Counted from the first letter of the stretch, positions 11,201-18,169 are shown. The stretch is 64,000 bases of DNA from an uncultured Lachnospiraceae bacterium (GCA_902779305.1 CACZBD010000004.1:62001-126000); one strand, 5' to 3'. A program made the numbers and translations. The notes: generated from the sequence alone by a model not told the origin.

Positions 11201-12037
11201 CGTTGCGAAGGAACAGCCAAAAAGACATTTAAGATCCAGCCGGTTGCCCTCGTAACCAACAGGGAAAATAATGCAAACATCGTGATCGATTGTGGTGCCA
11301 CGGCGACATATCAGGCAAGCGGAGCGGTTCCGGACGTCACGATCACCTATAAGCGCGCCGGCCTTCCGGATTATGAGCTTGTTGAAAACGTGGATTACAA
11401 GCTGACCTTCGGGAACAACAAAAAGGCAAATGCAATTGCAACCGTTACGGTTGACGGAAAAGGAAACTTTGCCGGCAAGATGTCGAATGTGGCAACCTTT
11501 ACCGTATCAGGAAAACCGGTTGATTCTCCGTCGGTTGTGATCAGCGTATCCGATCCGGAATTTAAGAACGGCACGAAGAATTATAATCCGAAACCTGTTG
11601 TAATGGATGGAAAGAGCAAACTGAAAGAAGGAAAAGACTATAAAGTCATCTCTTATACATCCACTAATGTAGAGCAGGCAGGAGAAACCTTATATACGGT
11701 AACGATTGAAGGCTTAGTCAACTACAGCGGAACTAACGAGGCAACCTACCGCGTAGTAGCAAAGAGTATTTCCAAAGCTTCCGTTAAGGTTATTCCGAAG
11801 ATCTACTATACAGGAAGCGCTATTGAACCTTCCAAAGCGGATCTGCAGATCAGCATAAAAGACGGAAGAAACACGATTGTATTAGGGGAGGACGATTATG
11901 ATATTGTTACATATGCGGACAATGTCAAAACCGGTCAGGCATCGATCCTTCTTCGCGGAAAAGGAAATTACGGCGGAGAAGTGACCGTAAAATTCCTGAT
12001 TCTTCCCCGCTGGCTGAAAGGACTGTCCTTAAGATAG
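5207..12037 (+). CDS. Giant secreted CHAP / InlB-repeat / Ig-like surface protein
   Basis: This 2276-residue exported protein starts at 5207 because GGAGG at 5194-5198 is correctly spaced; an ATG at 5192 has no such site. Order: signal peptide (1-30); very acidic Glu-rich segment (about 31-130); CHAP amidase/peptidase domain (about 140-285) with Cys in WCAYFV near 178 and His in QHVAIVDG near 234; a module of unknown type; an Ig/FN3-like domain; InlB-type B-repeats (about 527-655 and 1070-1260) with GW motifs; two related Trp/Tyr-rich modules between; a chitobiase C-terminal-like segment; two BIG2-like domains; and eight degenerate repeats to the end with YTG, DGK, DY and NN signatures. There is no LPXTG or other sorting signal. 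The DNA around 5600-6500 is more AT-rich than the 3' end, suggesting domain shuffling. Likely roles are peptidoglycan cleavage with adhesion; substrate and partner are unknown. Confidence 0.9.
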   Translation: MRKHWGMRIVSALLVAVMLCTEVHIMALAQENDLPGETLTTVEEVDNTTEEQEEVSPVSEEAEDLVDQETEDENISENSEDAAEIAEEIAEEIEDESEEIVVEENELQNSEDIIEPEESVTEEELLGTSTGDSIRAAAQNEWNKWKGNTQTVDGIYKKIILSQNNYAANGCPYGNDNWCAYFVSRCLNNAGVINKTYAGADICRSLINEGLATYVSSPMPGDIVEYTSGAIYQHVAIVDGTVNGNVMTFQGNLYYSGKLGSYWAYCDAREYNMGKSKIRYARITGLNSVSKPTPVTYEEPRLEQKDPNQIRAFINNEIDSPDGNWFVRGFSFYNPYEKVIEDLGLVIFDKNGNQIAKGSEIGVQDSYVGTTSKHGWIYEYTNREIHPSNVIEPQHEYKYGGFIRFKGEKEINSWKDKTGNERLNLLWTVKTGGPVTPASPQLSVSKTTVAVGKTVDVTWSAVNGATNGYEITINGPSYAKTVKLGTGTTKTTFSLPNEGTYTVTGISKGAKNSAVSSPKTVKAVGPRTVVFVMTNNNDEEVEVARRKVTYGESVSIEAPTKEGHSFQGWDSGLTNITEDKTVHAVFKKNKYSVTFYNADGMEVLGKQTVEYKDNATPPEDPDAPDGYIFAGWSSNEYECVTKNTSVYASYVWENQELPVLLQNVKCEFDDDGYMVTYDIKNYDIARTSGRAIVALKTENGRLLATTESSAFSLAKNQQKTGMEVFVPYAGLATQAEVVIVNSFKNEIPISASSVVNATRDWTEWSPEEPAGETDVESRTEYRFREKEFKQSSASTMEGWTQYKSSYVVNDDGTWSKWQKAPVTATETRLVETKNVSDNNSYQQEVYYFYKRPGALDFYPYDKGGYEYKEYTWRSNDGGPRPKQWRVEEGQMSYAMDPPNFTWGVYYGWELWWLKSSQTIPATTHKEYRYKDRSKTYTYYYYKWKDWSDYSGEPVSATADREVETRTAYRYKAAITGDGDTSGTERTIEGYVAPEFEGRQAMLLVYKGDEPADYNNEYVSQTVIGEGGHYSFTYVTREDPSVKTGDFTIDLSIEGATAPIYLDTLVAPKPSYRVRFIDYDGSVISEQSVVKGENAVLPENPEREHYIFTGWDTGTSNIHDDMDITALYQKDYYIVTFVDWTQKTAESVPYDYDEELQLPQVADPEGYTLSGWYDESGNKITSGTRITRSMTLNADYDILQYTVNIFDEDKNLISTQQVDYGSAADMGEAPEKEGMVFRGWSTTAYSNVKSDLDIYPVFEYEQTAAIPTADLESGSINSVKTLHLQSADNATIYYTTDNSSPSVHSTVYTDAGITIDRNMIVRYIAAKPGMNTSQEGLSTYLLVDAEDEEGALVIKKNKYTVEKGNQFEIGYFLSEGYAAEDVQLYSLNENILRVNEDNTLTAARVGETQILAMTPDQRYGDFCDVEIFSSLTPVTSLEVDSWIYYMEPGDEKEIEVTVSPANASDKEVTWFTEDPEVVSVDEDGKLYATGYGFTALKVYANGGNCMLTCYANVQDPSLEVDSSAISIKVAGAYQLQGTKHGNIPSEPVWYSENTAIATVDATGKVSGIYPGTTKIHYATEDGVYDASAIVVVTSRETTDKEALLDSDVNVVKAVHFTGGEVTPGVQVIHNGVTLTEDVDYQLVYSNNIKVGTGKVTVVGSGDFTGKITKTFEIVPADEPITEGMYVDPIADQTYTGSALTPAVFVYDGESMLVEGVDYKLSYKNNTKVTTDKSLATVTITGLGQYTSSSEITFKIVRKSIEEDDVIVTYTDVIAGGKATSPLPKITYNGKSLKNNTDFKVTYQYEGAAKEVTTVSAVGNAEMIIRGAGNFEGEIRKDIVITNKPLLSTCKLKPEKSSYDYTGAEIIPGFSLTGKLNGKKGEIPAGQYTVSCTDNIECGTATLTLTAKEASDFAGSVSATFKIKGWNLSKAQVAGIVNKDFTGNAATQDPDDLHLTYKVSRNEIIDLNPYDENTGEGDYTVSYLNNTNAGTATIVFTGKNRCEGTAKKTFKIQPVALVTNRENNANIVIDCGATATYQASGAVPDVTITYKRAGLPDYELVENVDYKLTFGNNKKANAIATVTVDGKGNFAGKMSNVATFTVSGKPVDSPSVVISVSDPEFKNGTKNYNPKPVVMDGKSKLKEGKDYKVISYTSTNVEQAGETLYTVTIEGLVNYSGTNEATYRVVAKSISKASVKVIPKIYYTGSAIEPSKADLQISIKDGRNTIVLGEDDYDIVTYADNVKTGQASILLRGKGNYGGEVTVKFLILPRWLKGLSLR

Positions 12038-12068
12038 TTTAGACAGCATCTTCAAATCTAAACCACAG

Positions 12069-12119
12069 TTTACAAGCTACACCTGTAGATGTATAATGAT
12101 ACTACATCTACAGGTGTAG
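12069..12119 (+). promoter_or_regulatory. Promoter with large operator-like palindrome for the DUF3990-HTH pair
   Basis: TTTACA at 12069-12074 and TATAAT at 12092-12097 are spaced by 17 bases. A perfect 17-bp inverted repeat, arms 12077-12093 and 12103-12119 with a 9-base centre, overlaps the -10 box. Each arm contains CTACACCTGTAG, itself nearly palindromic, as expected for a cooperatively bound dimeric repressor. In RNA from upstream the same repeat would form a strong hairpin followed by TTCTTTCTT, so it may also terminate the surface-protein transcript. Confidence 0.8.
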
Positions 12120-12144
12120 TTCTTTCTTAAGGGAGGCTCGGATC

Positions 12145-12810
12145 ATGATCCTGTATCACGGATCACAACATATTCTGGAAAAACCGGAGTTTCATGGAGG
12201 TAGACGGCATAATGATTACGGGTATGGGTTTTATTGTACGGAATTCCCGGATCTTGCCAGAGAATGGAGTGCATCAAGAGATCATGACGGCTACCTGAAC
12301 CGGTATGAACTGGATACGAAAGGCCTGAAGATCCTGAATCTTAATGAACACGGCATTCTGACATGGCTGACTGTCCTGTTGGAAAACAGAGTGTTTCAGA
12401 TCGATACGCCATTGGCACAGGAAGCAACATCATATCTGATCCGCGAGTTCCATATCGATCTTGAACCTTTTGACATCATCACAGGGTATCGTGCGGATGA
12501 CAGCTATTTTTCATTTGCCAGGGATTTTATTAGTGGTGCGCTCTCGCTTACACAGTTGAAAGAAGTTATGCATTTAGGTGAGATGGGGGACCAGATCGTG
12601 CTGAAGAGTGAGCGGGCACATAAGAGGATCCGCTTTCTTGATCATGAGGAAGTCGATCATGAAATCTGGTATGCAAAGCGTGCTGAAAGGGACAACAAAG
12701 CAAGAAACGCATATTTTAAGATGAACAGGATGCAGTACAGAAAGGGAGAACTTTATATGATAAGAATCCTGGATGAGGAGATCAAAAGAGATGATGCACG
12801 CATACAGTGA
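12145..12810 (+). CDS. DUF3990 protein, putative ADP-ribosyltransferase-fold toxin
   Basis: This 221-residue protein matches the DUF3990 family, grouped with ADP-ribosyltransferase folds. It has an LYHGS N-terminal motif, GYGFYCTEF (comparable to the second ART motif) and a C-terminal LGEMGDQIVLKSE containing the presumed catalytic Glu. GGGAGG lies eight bases before the ATG. The gene overlaps the next one, an HTH protein, by 20 bases, so the two are translationally coupled. A palindrome covers their promoter. Coupled effector plus DNA-binding partner under a palindromic operator is the usual arrangement of a toxin-antitoxin module. Toxicity and target are inferred, not shown. Confidence 0.8.
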   Translation: MILYHGSQHILEKPEFHGGRRHNDYGYGFYCTEFPDLAREWSASRDHDGYLNRYELDTKGLKILNLNEHGILTWLTVLLENRVFQIDTPLAQEATSYLIREFHIDLEPFDIITGYRADDSYFSFARDFISGALSLTQLKEVMHLGEMGDQIVLKSERAHKRIRFLDHEEVDHEIWYAKRAERDNKARNAYFKMNRMQYRKGELYMIRILDEEIKRDDARIQ

Positions 12811-13462
12811 ACTCTATCTGTCTGCAGCCCAGAAGGCACTGGGCGGCATGATGCAATATGCGGTAAGAGACTTGAACCTGGAAGCGGGTGATTTTTACGT
12901 ATTGTTCTTATCTACGGAGATCGCGTATGGCTTCGGGAAAGGTGAACCCAAATATACGGTTGGGATGTCGGGAGCGGAGATCGCAAGGGAAGTCATCCGG
13001 CTTACCAAAGGCGAGATCGAAGAAACGGTGCCTTCCTACAGTGATTTTAAGCCACCGGAATATTGGGCCGGATGGGCGGTTGCCTACTATGAATGGTATC
13101 GGAACATTCCGTTTCGAAAGATCAATGAAGTCGTCCCGATGGATGAGATTATCTCCATGTATGATCCGTACCACGAGGCAGATATTACTAAATTTACGTT
13201 TGAAATGGACCGCAGAATGAAGGATTCAGATGCGGCTTCACAACTGGCCAGACTTCGTGCATATGCCGGCCTGACACAGAAAATGCTTGCTGAACGCACC
13301 GGAGTTTCGGTACGGATGATCGAACAGTATGAGCAGAGAAAAAAAGACCTGCGGCATGCATCGGTTGATACGGTATACCGGTTGGCAACGGGACTGCACT
13401 GTAGCGTGGAAGACCTTATAGCGGTACCGGATCTGAGAAATATACAGGATAGCGATTCCTGA
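12791..13462 (+). CDS. HTH protein paired with DUF3990 (putative antitoxin/repressor)
   Basis: This 223-residue protein is of a type commonly found beside DUF3990 genes. The N-terminal 145 residues are an alpha-helical partner region with motifs MSGAEIAREVI and PPEYWAGWAVAYYEWY. The C-terminal 65 residues are an XRE helix-turn-helix (LTQKMLAERTGVSVRMIEQYEQ). An ATG at 12773 lacks a ribosome binding site. AGGAG at 12776-12780 favours the start at 12791 (12794 is also possible). It is probably the antitoxin and autorepressor acting at the 12077-12119 palindrome, the long N-terminal region binding the toxin. It is convergent with the XRE gene at 13468, with only 5 bases between. Confidence 0.8.
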   Translation: MMHAYSELYLSAAQKALGGMMQYAVRDLNLEAGDFYVLFLSTEIAYGFGKGEPKYTVGMSGAEIAREVIRLTKGEIEETVPSYSDFKPPEYWAGWAVAYYEWYRNIPFRKINEVVPMDEIISMYDPYHEADITKFTFEMDRRMKDSDAASQLARLRAYAGLTQKMLAERTGVSVRMIEQYEQRKKDLRHASVDTVYRLATGLHCSVEDLIAVPDLRNIQDSDS

Positions 13463-13467
13463 TAAGT

Positions 13468-13683
13468 TCAGTAGAATTTTCTTCGATTGTCAGTCAGTTC
13501 CAGGAGATAGTCCGTGGAAACGTCGAAGAACTTTGAAATTTCGACAAGAACCTCCAGAGGAACGGCGCGCTCGCCGGTCTCATATCGGGAATATGTGCGT
13601 TGTGCAATGAATAAGCGATCAGCAACCTGCTGCTGCGTCAGTTTTTTTTCTTCACGAAGGATTCGAAGTCTTTCCAGTGTCAT
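13468..13683 (-). CDS. Small XRE-family helix-turn-helix regulator (copy 2)
   Basis: This 71-residue Cro-like protein is a paralogue of the regulator at 4709-4927 (about 39 of 70 residues identical), with the same QRTYSRYE helix and an EISKFFDVSTDYLLELT tail. It is transcribed leftward into the end of the DUF3990-HTH operon. A minus-strand TATAAT occurs at 13729-13734. Two XRE paralogues, both leftward, frame the surface-protein and toxin/antitoxin segment. Its target is unknown; the region upstream holds GGAC/GGTC-rich sequence (13754-13777) but not the exact operator seen near copy 1. Confidence 0.88.
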   Translation of the reverse strand: MTLERLRILREEKKLTQQQVADRLFIAQRTYSRYETGERAVPLEVLVEISKFFDVSTDYLLELTDNRRKFY

Positions 13684-13910
13684 AGTTTCCGCCGCTCACG
13701 ATCGATAAGAATTGAATCAGTACAAGCTATTATATAAAGCAGGAATGCAAAATGGACGATCAAGGACTAAAACGGTCTAAAAACGGCGCCTTTACCCCAA
13801 ATCGGTCTGAACAGTCACCGGATTGTAAAAAATGTAAAAAAGTATAAAATAATATCCGGGAAGCAAAATTCAAAGCGGCGGGAAAACACAGACCCGGAAC
13901 ACAAAACAAC
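13684..13910. other. Divergent intergenic region before the GH2 gene
   Basis: This AT-rich region lies between the leftward XRE gene and the rightward glycosidase. A rightward -10-like TAAAAT (13845-13850) lies 16 bases after TTGTAA (13823-13828), a plausible weak promoter for the glycosidase. No ribosome binding site of normal strength precedes its ATG. Confidence 0.4.
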
Positions 13911-15602
13911 ATGAATACAATGTTTGGCAAGTTCAAAACAAGAGCATACGAGCAACTGACCATGGAAGAAGGGGTGGATGCCATTCCCTTCTTTTCATAT
14001 CCGAGACCGCAGCTGAAGCGCAATTCGTTTCTTAGCCTGAACGGCAAATGGGATGACGGAGCGCTGGTGCCGTTTCCGCTTGGGTCGGTTTTGTCGGGCG
14101 TCAGCGGGGAAACACCATCGGAATATACTTATCACAGAAGTTTTGAAATTCCGGAGGATTTTGTAAAAGACAGGACATTTCTGCATTTCGGAGCCGTGGA
14201 CTGCATAGCCAAAGTCTATGTGGATGGTGAAAAGATCGGGGAACATGCCGGCGGTTATCTGCCGTTTTCATTTGACATTACGGCGTTTGGCGCCGGAGCG
14301 CATGTGCTGAAGGTTGAAATTTCCGATGAGACTTCGCCCATGTATCCGTACGGCAAGCAGACATTAAAACCCGGCGGCATGTGGTATACGCCGATCTCCG
14401 GGATCTGGGGAAGCGTCTGGATCGAAAGTGTGCCCAAAGATCACATCCAGAAGATCCGCCTCACGCCGTCTCTTAATGATGTAAGGATAGAAACGGAAGG
14501 CGGGATGGGCGAATACAGGGTCAGGGTATATGACAGGCAGGACCCGAAAGAAGGCACCTGCATCCTGGACAAAACGTTTTCGGAAAGATCATTTGCCCTT
14601 AAAATTCCGGATCCGAAGCGCTGGTCGCCTGAATCCCCCAATCTGTATGGTCTTATCATTACGAGCGGGGAAGACGAGATCACTTCCTATTTTGCGCTGC
14701 GCGAGGTTTCGATCCGTGAGATCGACGGATACAAGCGGATCTGCTTAAACGGGGAACCGTATTTCTTCCACGGCGTTCTCGATCAGGGCTATTTTCCCGA
14801 AGGGATCTTCCTGCCGAACAACGAAGCAGGCTATGAACAGGATATCCTGAAAATGAAGGAACTCGGGATCAACACCTTGAGGAAGCACATCAAGGTTGAG
14901 CCGGAATACTTCTATGAAGCCTGCGACAGACTCGGGATGATCGTGTTCCAGGATATGGTGAACAACGGAAAATACAGCTTCTTTAAGGATACAGCGCTGC
15001 CTACGGTCTTTCACGGGAAGATCAGTGACAGGAGACGCCACAGGGACAAGGAGATGCGGCAGATCTTTCTGGATCATGCCAAAGAGACGATCGAGCATCT
15101 TTACGACCATCCCTGCATCTGCTATTACACGATCTTTAATGAGGGATGGGGGCAGTTTGACAGTGACAATGTCTATGAAAAGGTAAAGGAATGGGATCCG
15201 ACGAGGATCATCGATTCCACTTCGGGGTGGTTTAAGCAGAAGAAAAGCGATGTGGAAAGCATCCATTGCTATTTTAAACCGATCAAACCTGTGGAATCCG
15301 ATCAGCCTGTCGTGGTGAGCGAAATGGGCGGTTATTCGATCCGCATTCCGGGCCATTATTTTAATAAAACAGATAATTACGGCTACAAGACGTTTGAAAA
15401 TACGGAAGATCTTACTGCCGCGATCGTAAGCCTCTATGAGAATGAGGTGATCCCATACATCGCAAAGGGGCTTTGCGGCAGCATCTACACACAGCTTTCC
15501 GATGTCGAGGATGAGACGAACGGATTCTACACCTACGACAGGCGGGTGTGTAAGGTGGATCCGGTAAAAATCAAAGCGCTTGCGGAAAAACTGAAGATAT
15601 GA
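13911..15602 (+). CDS. Glycoside hydrolase family 2 protein (beta-galactosidase/beta-glucuronidase type)
   Basis: This 563-residue enzyme has GH2 order: a jelly-roll sugar-binding domain with YTYHRSFEIP and GAVDCIAKVYVDG, an Ig-like sandwich domain, then the TIM barrel. Glu411 in FNEGWG is the expected acid/base and Glu471 in VVSEMGGYS the expected nucleophile. There is no signal peptide, so it acts in the cytoplasm. The next gene is a GPH-family sugar cation symporter, so imported glycosides or glucuronides are probably cleaved inside. Substrate cannot be fixed by sequence reading. The first ATG is taken, but translation signals are weak and Met at 13920 is an alternative. Confidence 0.9.
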   Translation: MNTMFGKFKTRAYEQLTMEEGVDAIPFFSYPRPQLKRNSFLSLNGKWDDGALVPFPLGSVLSGVSGETPSEYTYHRSFEIPEDFVKDRTFLHFGAVDCIAKVYVDGEKIGEHAGGYLPFSFDITAFGAGAHVLKVEISDETSPMYPYGKQTLKPGGMWYTPISGIWGSVWIESVPKDHIQKIRLTPSLNDVRIETEGGMGEYRVRVYDRQDPKEGTCILDKTFSERSFALKIPDPKRWSPESPNLYGLIITSGEDEITSYFALREVSIREIDGYKRICLNGEPYFFHGVLDQGYFPEGIFLPNNEAGYEQDILKMKELGINTLRKHIKVEPEYFYEACDRLGMIVFQDMVNNGKYSFFKDTALPTVFHGKISDRRRHRDKEMRQIFLDHAKETIEHLYDHPCICYYTIFNEGWGQFDSDNVYEKVKEWDPTRIIDSTSGWFKQKKSDVESIHCYFKPIKPVESDQPVVVSEMGGYSIRIPGHYFNKTDNYGYKTFENTEDLTAAIVSLYENEVIPYIAKGLCGSIYTQLSDVEDETNGFYTYDRRVCKVDPVKIKALAEKLKI

Positions 15603-15654
15603 CCTGATTCTGCAATCCGCGGATCATACAGAACAGTTGAAGGGGGCATATAAA

Positions 15655-16968
15655 ATGGAAAATCAAAGAAAAGCAACGCCGCTTGGCGCAAGGATCTGGT
15701 TTTCGGCCGTATTTTTCGGGCTGATCGGGCAGGTCGCATGGATCGTGGAGAACATGTACTTCGCGACTTTTGCACAGGACGTGTTTGCAAATTCCGGACG
15801 AAGCGACATGTCCTACTGGGTAACGACATGGATGGTCATCCTGTCAGCGCTTGCGGCAACGGTGACCACGATCTTTGCGGGCGCCTGGTCCGATAAGGTG
15901 GGGAAGAGAAAACCGTTCATCGCTTTCGGCTATATCTTCTGGGGCTTTACGATCATGCTGTTTGCGTTCCTGCCGATGCGGGCGGAGGCAAATTCCCTGA
16001 TGCTCATCGCGGTACTGATCGTGCTGTTCGACTGTATCATGACGTTTGCGGGATCCACCTCCAATGACGCAGCTTTTAATGCATGGGTAGCCGACAATAC
16101 GGACGACACCAACAGGGGAAAACTGAACGGGATCCTTTCGATCCTGCCCGTGATCGCTGTCGTGATCGTCTTTGTGGGACTGAGCAGCTTCTATGAGTCC
16201 GATCCGGTCAGCAACAGCAATGCAAAATTCTTTATCATTATCGGGATCATTCCCCTGATCGCAGGGATCTTGGCACTGTTTACCTTAAAAGATGCGCCGG
16301 GGATCAAAACGGAATCGCACGAGGGCGCGGTCAAAGACACCTTCTACGGCTTCCGATCAGAGACGATCCGCTCCAATAAGCTGCTTTATATTACGCTGAT
16401 CGCGGCCTGCCTGATCGGGATCGCGCAGCAGACCTTCTTTTCCTATCTGATCAATTTCCTGATCATCACGCTTGGCCTCGGAGACGGTTTTGTGATCCCG
16501 ATGGCAGTCATCATCGTCGGGTCCGCGATCGTTACCGGGATCTTCGGATTCATGTTTGATAAATTCGGCAGAAAGAAGTTCTATTATCCGCTTCTTGCCA
16601 TGACGATCCTCGGCATCCTGTCGTTCTTCAGCCTGCAGTTCTTATCGGGCGGGGCAAGAACCGCGGTCCTGTTTGTCGGCGGCATTGTCATGATGGGTGG
16701 AATTCTGTCCCTGATCGGTGCTTTTAACGCAAACTTCCAGGATTATATCCCGGAGGGAAGCGAAGGAAGGTTCCAGGGTGTGCGCATGTGTTTTACGGTT
16801 CTGATCCCGATGATCATCGGACCCGTTATTTCCCTGATCTTAGGGCTGGATGCCATGGGGATCAACGGCAGTGACTTTGTTCCGCCGTATTCCCTGTTTG
16901 CGGCTGCGGCGATCGTAGCGGCGCTGTCTGTCCTTCCCATTACGATCATCAGAAAGAACTCAAGATAG
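15655..16968 (+). CDS. GPH-family (glycoside-pentoside-hexuronide) MFS sugar transporter
   Basis: This 437-residue membrane protein has about 12 hydrophobic segments and the MFS loop GAWSDKVGKRKPF between the early helices, matching sodium/melibiose-type symporters. The start at 15655 is chosen because AGGGGG lies about eight bases upstream; an upstream TTG is not supported. It follows the GH2 gene after 52 bases and probably supplies its substrate. Only 8 bases separate it from the lipoprotein gene downstream, so the two may share a transcript. Confidence 0.9.
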   Translation: MENQRKATPLGARIWFSAVFFGLIGQVAWIVENMYFATFAQDVFANSGRSDMSYWVTTWMVILSALAATVTTIFAGAWSDKVGKRKPFIAFGYIFWGFTIMLFAFLPMRAEANSLMLIAVLIVLFDCIMTFAGSTSNDAAFNAWVADNTDDTNRGKLNGILSILPVIAVVIVFVGLSSFYESDPVSNSNAKFFIIIGIIPLIAGILALFTLKDAPGIKTESHEGAVKDTFYGFRSETIRSNKLLYITLIAACLIGIAQQTFFSYLINFLIITLGLGDGFVIPMAVIIVGSAIVTGIFGFMFDKFGRKKFYYPLLAMTILGILSFFSLQFLSGGARTAVLFVGGIVMMGGILSLIGAFNANFQDYIPEGSEGRFQGVRMCFTVLIPMIIGPVISLILGLDAMGINGSDFVPPYSLFAAAAIVAALSVLPITIIRKNSR

Positions 16969-16976
16969 GAGACGGC

Positions 16977-17726
16977 ATGAACAAAAAGAGAAGAAAATTA
17001 ACCGGAATCCTGTTGATCTTTACGGCGCTCATGATGCTTTTTGCAGGCTGCGCGCCGCAGTGGCAGGAAGTCGCGGAACAGCTTGCCAAAGAGCAGATCG
17101 CGATCGAGAGCGTGATGGATGAGGTCAACGAAGAGACCGAAAACGCGTTTGATGAAGCGGAGAAAGAAGTTCAGGATGCTTTGGACGAAGCCGGCGAAGA
17201 GGTCAAAGATGCGCTCGACGAAGCGGGCAAAGAGGTCAAAGATGCGCTCGACGAAGCGGGCAAAGAGGTCGATGAAGCGCTCGATGAAGCAGACGAAGAG
17301 GTTCAGGATGCGTTAGACGAAGCCGGCAAAGAGATTAACGACAAGGTTGCGGAAGACGAATATTACTATGATCTGCAGAATGTGGTCCTCTATCTGGAAA
17401 CCTATCATCACCTGCCGGATAATTACATCACGAAGGACGAAGCGAGGGATCTAGGCTGGGAAGGCGGCTCGGTGGAAGACTTTAAAAAGGATGCGGCGAT
17501 CGGCGGCGACAGGTTCGGTAATCACGAGGGGATCCTGCCGAAGGCCGGAAAAAACACCTATCACGAATGCGATATCGACACGCACGGTTACAAAAACCGC
17601 GGCAGCAGGCGTCTGATCTACACGGACGACGGACAGTATTATTACTCGAAGGATCACTATGAAACATTTCAACAGGTGCTGGTAGGAGAAGACGGCACGG
17701 TTTCCTTCGGAGAAACACTCAGATGA
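16977..17726 (+). CDS. Lipoprotein-anchored barnase-type ribonuclease with coiled-coil stalk
   Basis: This 249-residue protein has three parts. The first is a lipoprotein signal with lipobox LFAGC (Cys25). The second is a stalk of six 11-residue repeats (about residues 53-118; consensus EVKDALDEAGK), encoded by 33-bp DNA repeats. The third is a C-terminal microbial ribonuclease domain (about 122-249) closely resembling barnase, with LETYHHLPDNYITK, LGW, IGGDRFGN and KDHYETF. The barnase catalytic residues all have counterparts: Glu in ECDID, Arg in KNRG, Arg in SRRL and His in DHYETF. The hendecad repeats suggest a right-handed coiled coil holding the nuclease away from the membrane. The next gene is a barstar-type inhibitor. 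Roles in RNA scavenging or inter-bacterial killing are inferred. Confidence 0.9.
   Translation: MNKKRRKLTGILLIFTALMMLFAGCAPQWQEVAEQLAKEQIAIESVMDEVNEETENAFDEAEKEVQDALDEAGEEVKDALDEAGKEVKDALDEAGKEVDEALDEADEEVQDALDEAGKEINDKVAEDEYYYDLQNVVLYLETYHHLPDNYITKDEARDLGWEGGSVEDFKKDAAIGGDRFGNHEGILPKAGKNTYHECDIDTHGYKNRGSRRLIYTDDGQYYYSKDHYETFQQVLVGEDGTVSFGETLR
17133..17330 (+). repeat. Six in-frame 33-bp repeats encoding the stalk
   Basis: Units begin at 17133, 17166, 17199, 17232, 17265 and 17298. The units at 17199 and 17232 are identical; the others diverge by several bases. Each unit encodes 11 residues. The array can expand or contract without frameshift. Confidence 0.92.
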
Positions 17727-17748
17727 TTGATCTTTAAGGGAAAAGAAA

Positions 17749-18060
17749 ATGAAAAAAGAACCGTTTACCGAATACAAACTGGATTTTGAAGGGATCACTT
17801 CAAAGGAAGAACTGCACGACTATCTGAAGGAACAGCTGAAACTGCCCGATTATTACGGCAGAAATCTGGACGCGCTGTATGACTGTCTGATGGAAATGCC
17901 GCTGTGCATGATCTCGCTGTATCATCTGGAGGCCCTGGACTGTCTCGGCGATTATGCGCTTTCGTTTGCCGAAACGCTGGAAGAAGCGTCGACGCAGAAT
18001 CTGAGGATCCTGATGATCTATGTGACGGATGATGAGAAAAACGGCGAGGAGATGCCTTGA
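17749..18060 (+). CDS. Barstar-family ribonuclease inhibitor
   Basis: This 103-residue protein has the barstar fold signature: FEGITSKEELHDYLKEQL, then LPDYYGRNLDALYDCL (the barnase-binding helix region with YGxNxDALYD), and a C-terminal beta strand LRILMIYV. It has no signal peptide, so it stays in the cytoplasm. It lies 22 bases after the lipoprotein ribonuclease gene, and the two surely form an enzyme/immunity pair that protects the producer before export. AAGGGA precedes the ATG. The -35 box of the next promoter overlaps its stop codon. Confidence 0.93.
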   Translation: MKKEPFTEYKLDFEGITSKEELHDYLKEQLKLPDYYGRNLDALYDCLMEMPLCMISLYHLEALDCLGDYALSFAETLEEASTQNLRILMIYVTDDEKNGEEMP

Positions 18061-18085
18061 GTTTGCAATTCCGATGTGCTATAAT
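18057..18085 (+). promoter_or_regulatory. Promoter of fba
   Basis: TTGAGT at 18057-18062 and TATAAT at 18080-18085 are spaced by 17 bases. The leader of about 80 bases contains a small hairpin, CGGGC-AAT-GCCCG, at 18106-18118. Confidence 0.75.
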
Positions 18086-18169
18086 TCTTAATCGCTAGGG
18101 ATTTACGGGCAATGCCCGATCACGGACCGGAATGATCCGGTTACTATATTATGAAAGGATGAGAAACAT

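Noticed and set aside
3554..13683. Prophage or integrative element
   Set aside because: No integrase, portal, terminase, relaxase or other phage/conjugation gene was seen; the island holds only regulators, a nuclease, a surface protein and a toxin/antitoxin-like pair.
17133..17330. Possible CRISPR-like or tandem satellite array
   Set aside because: Repeats are contiguous 33-bp units without spacers, in frame, encoding a coiled-coil stalk.
18061..18169. Riboswitch upstream of fba
   Set aside because: Only a small 5-bp hairpin is present; no known riboswitch consensus was recognised in the 80-base leader.
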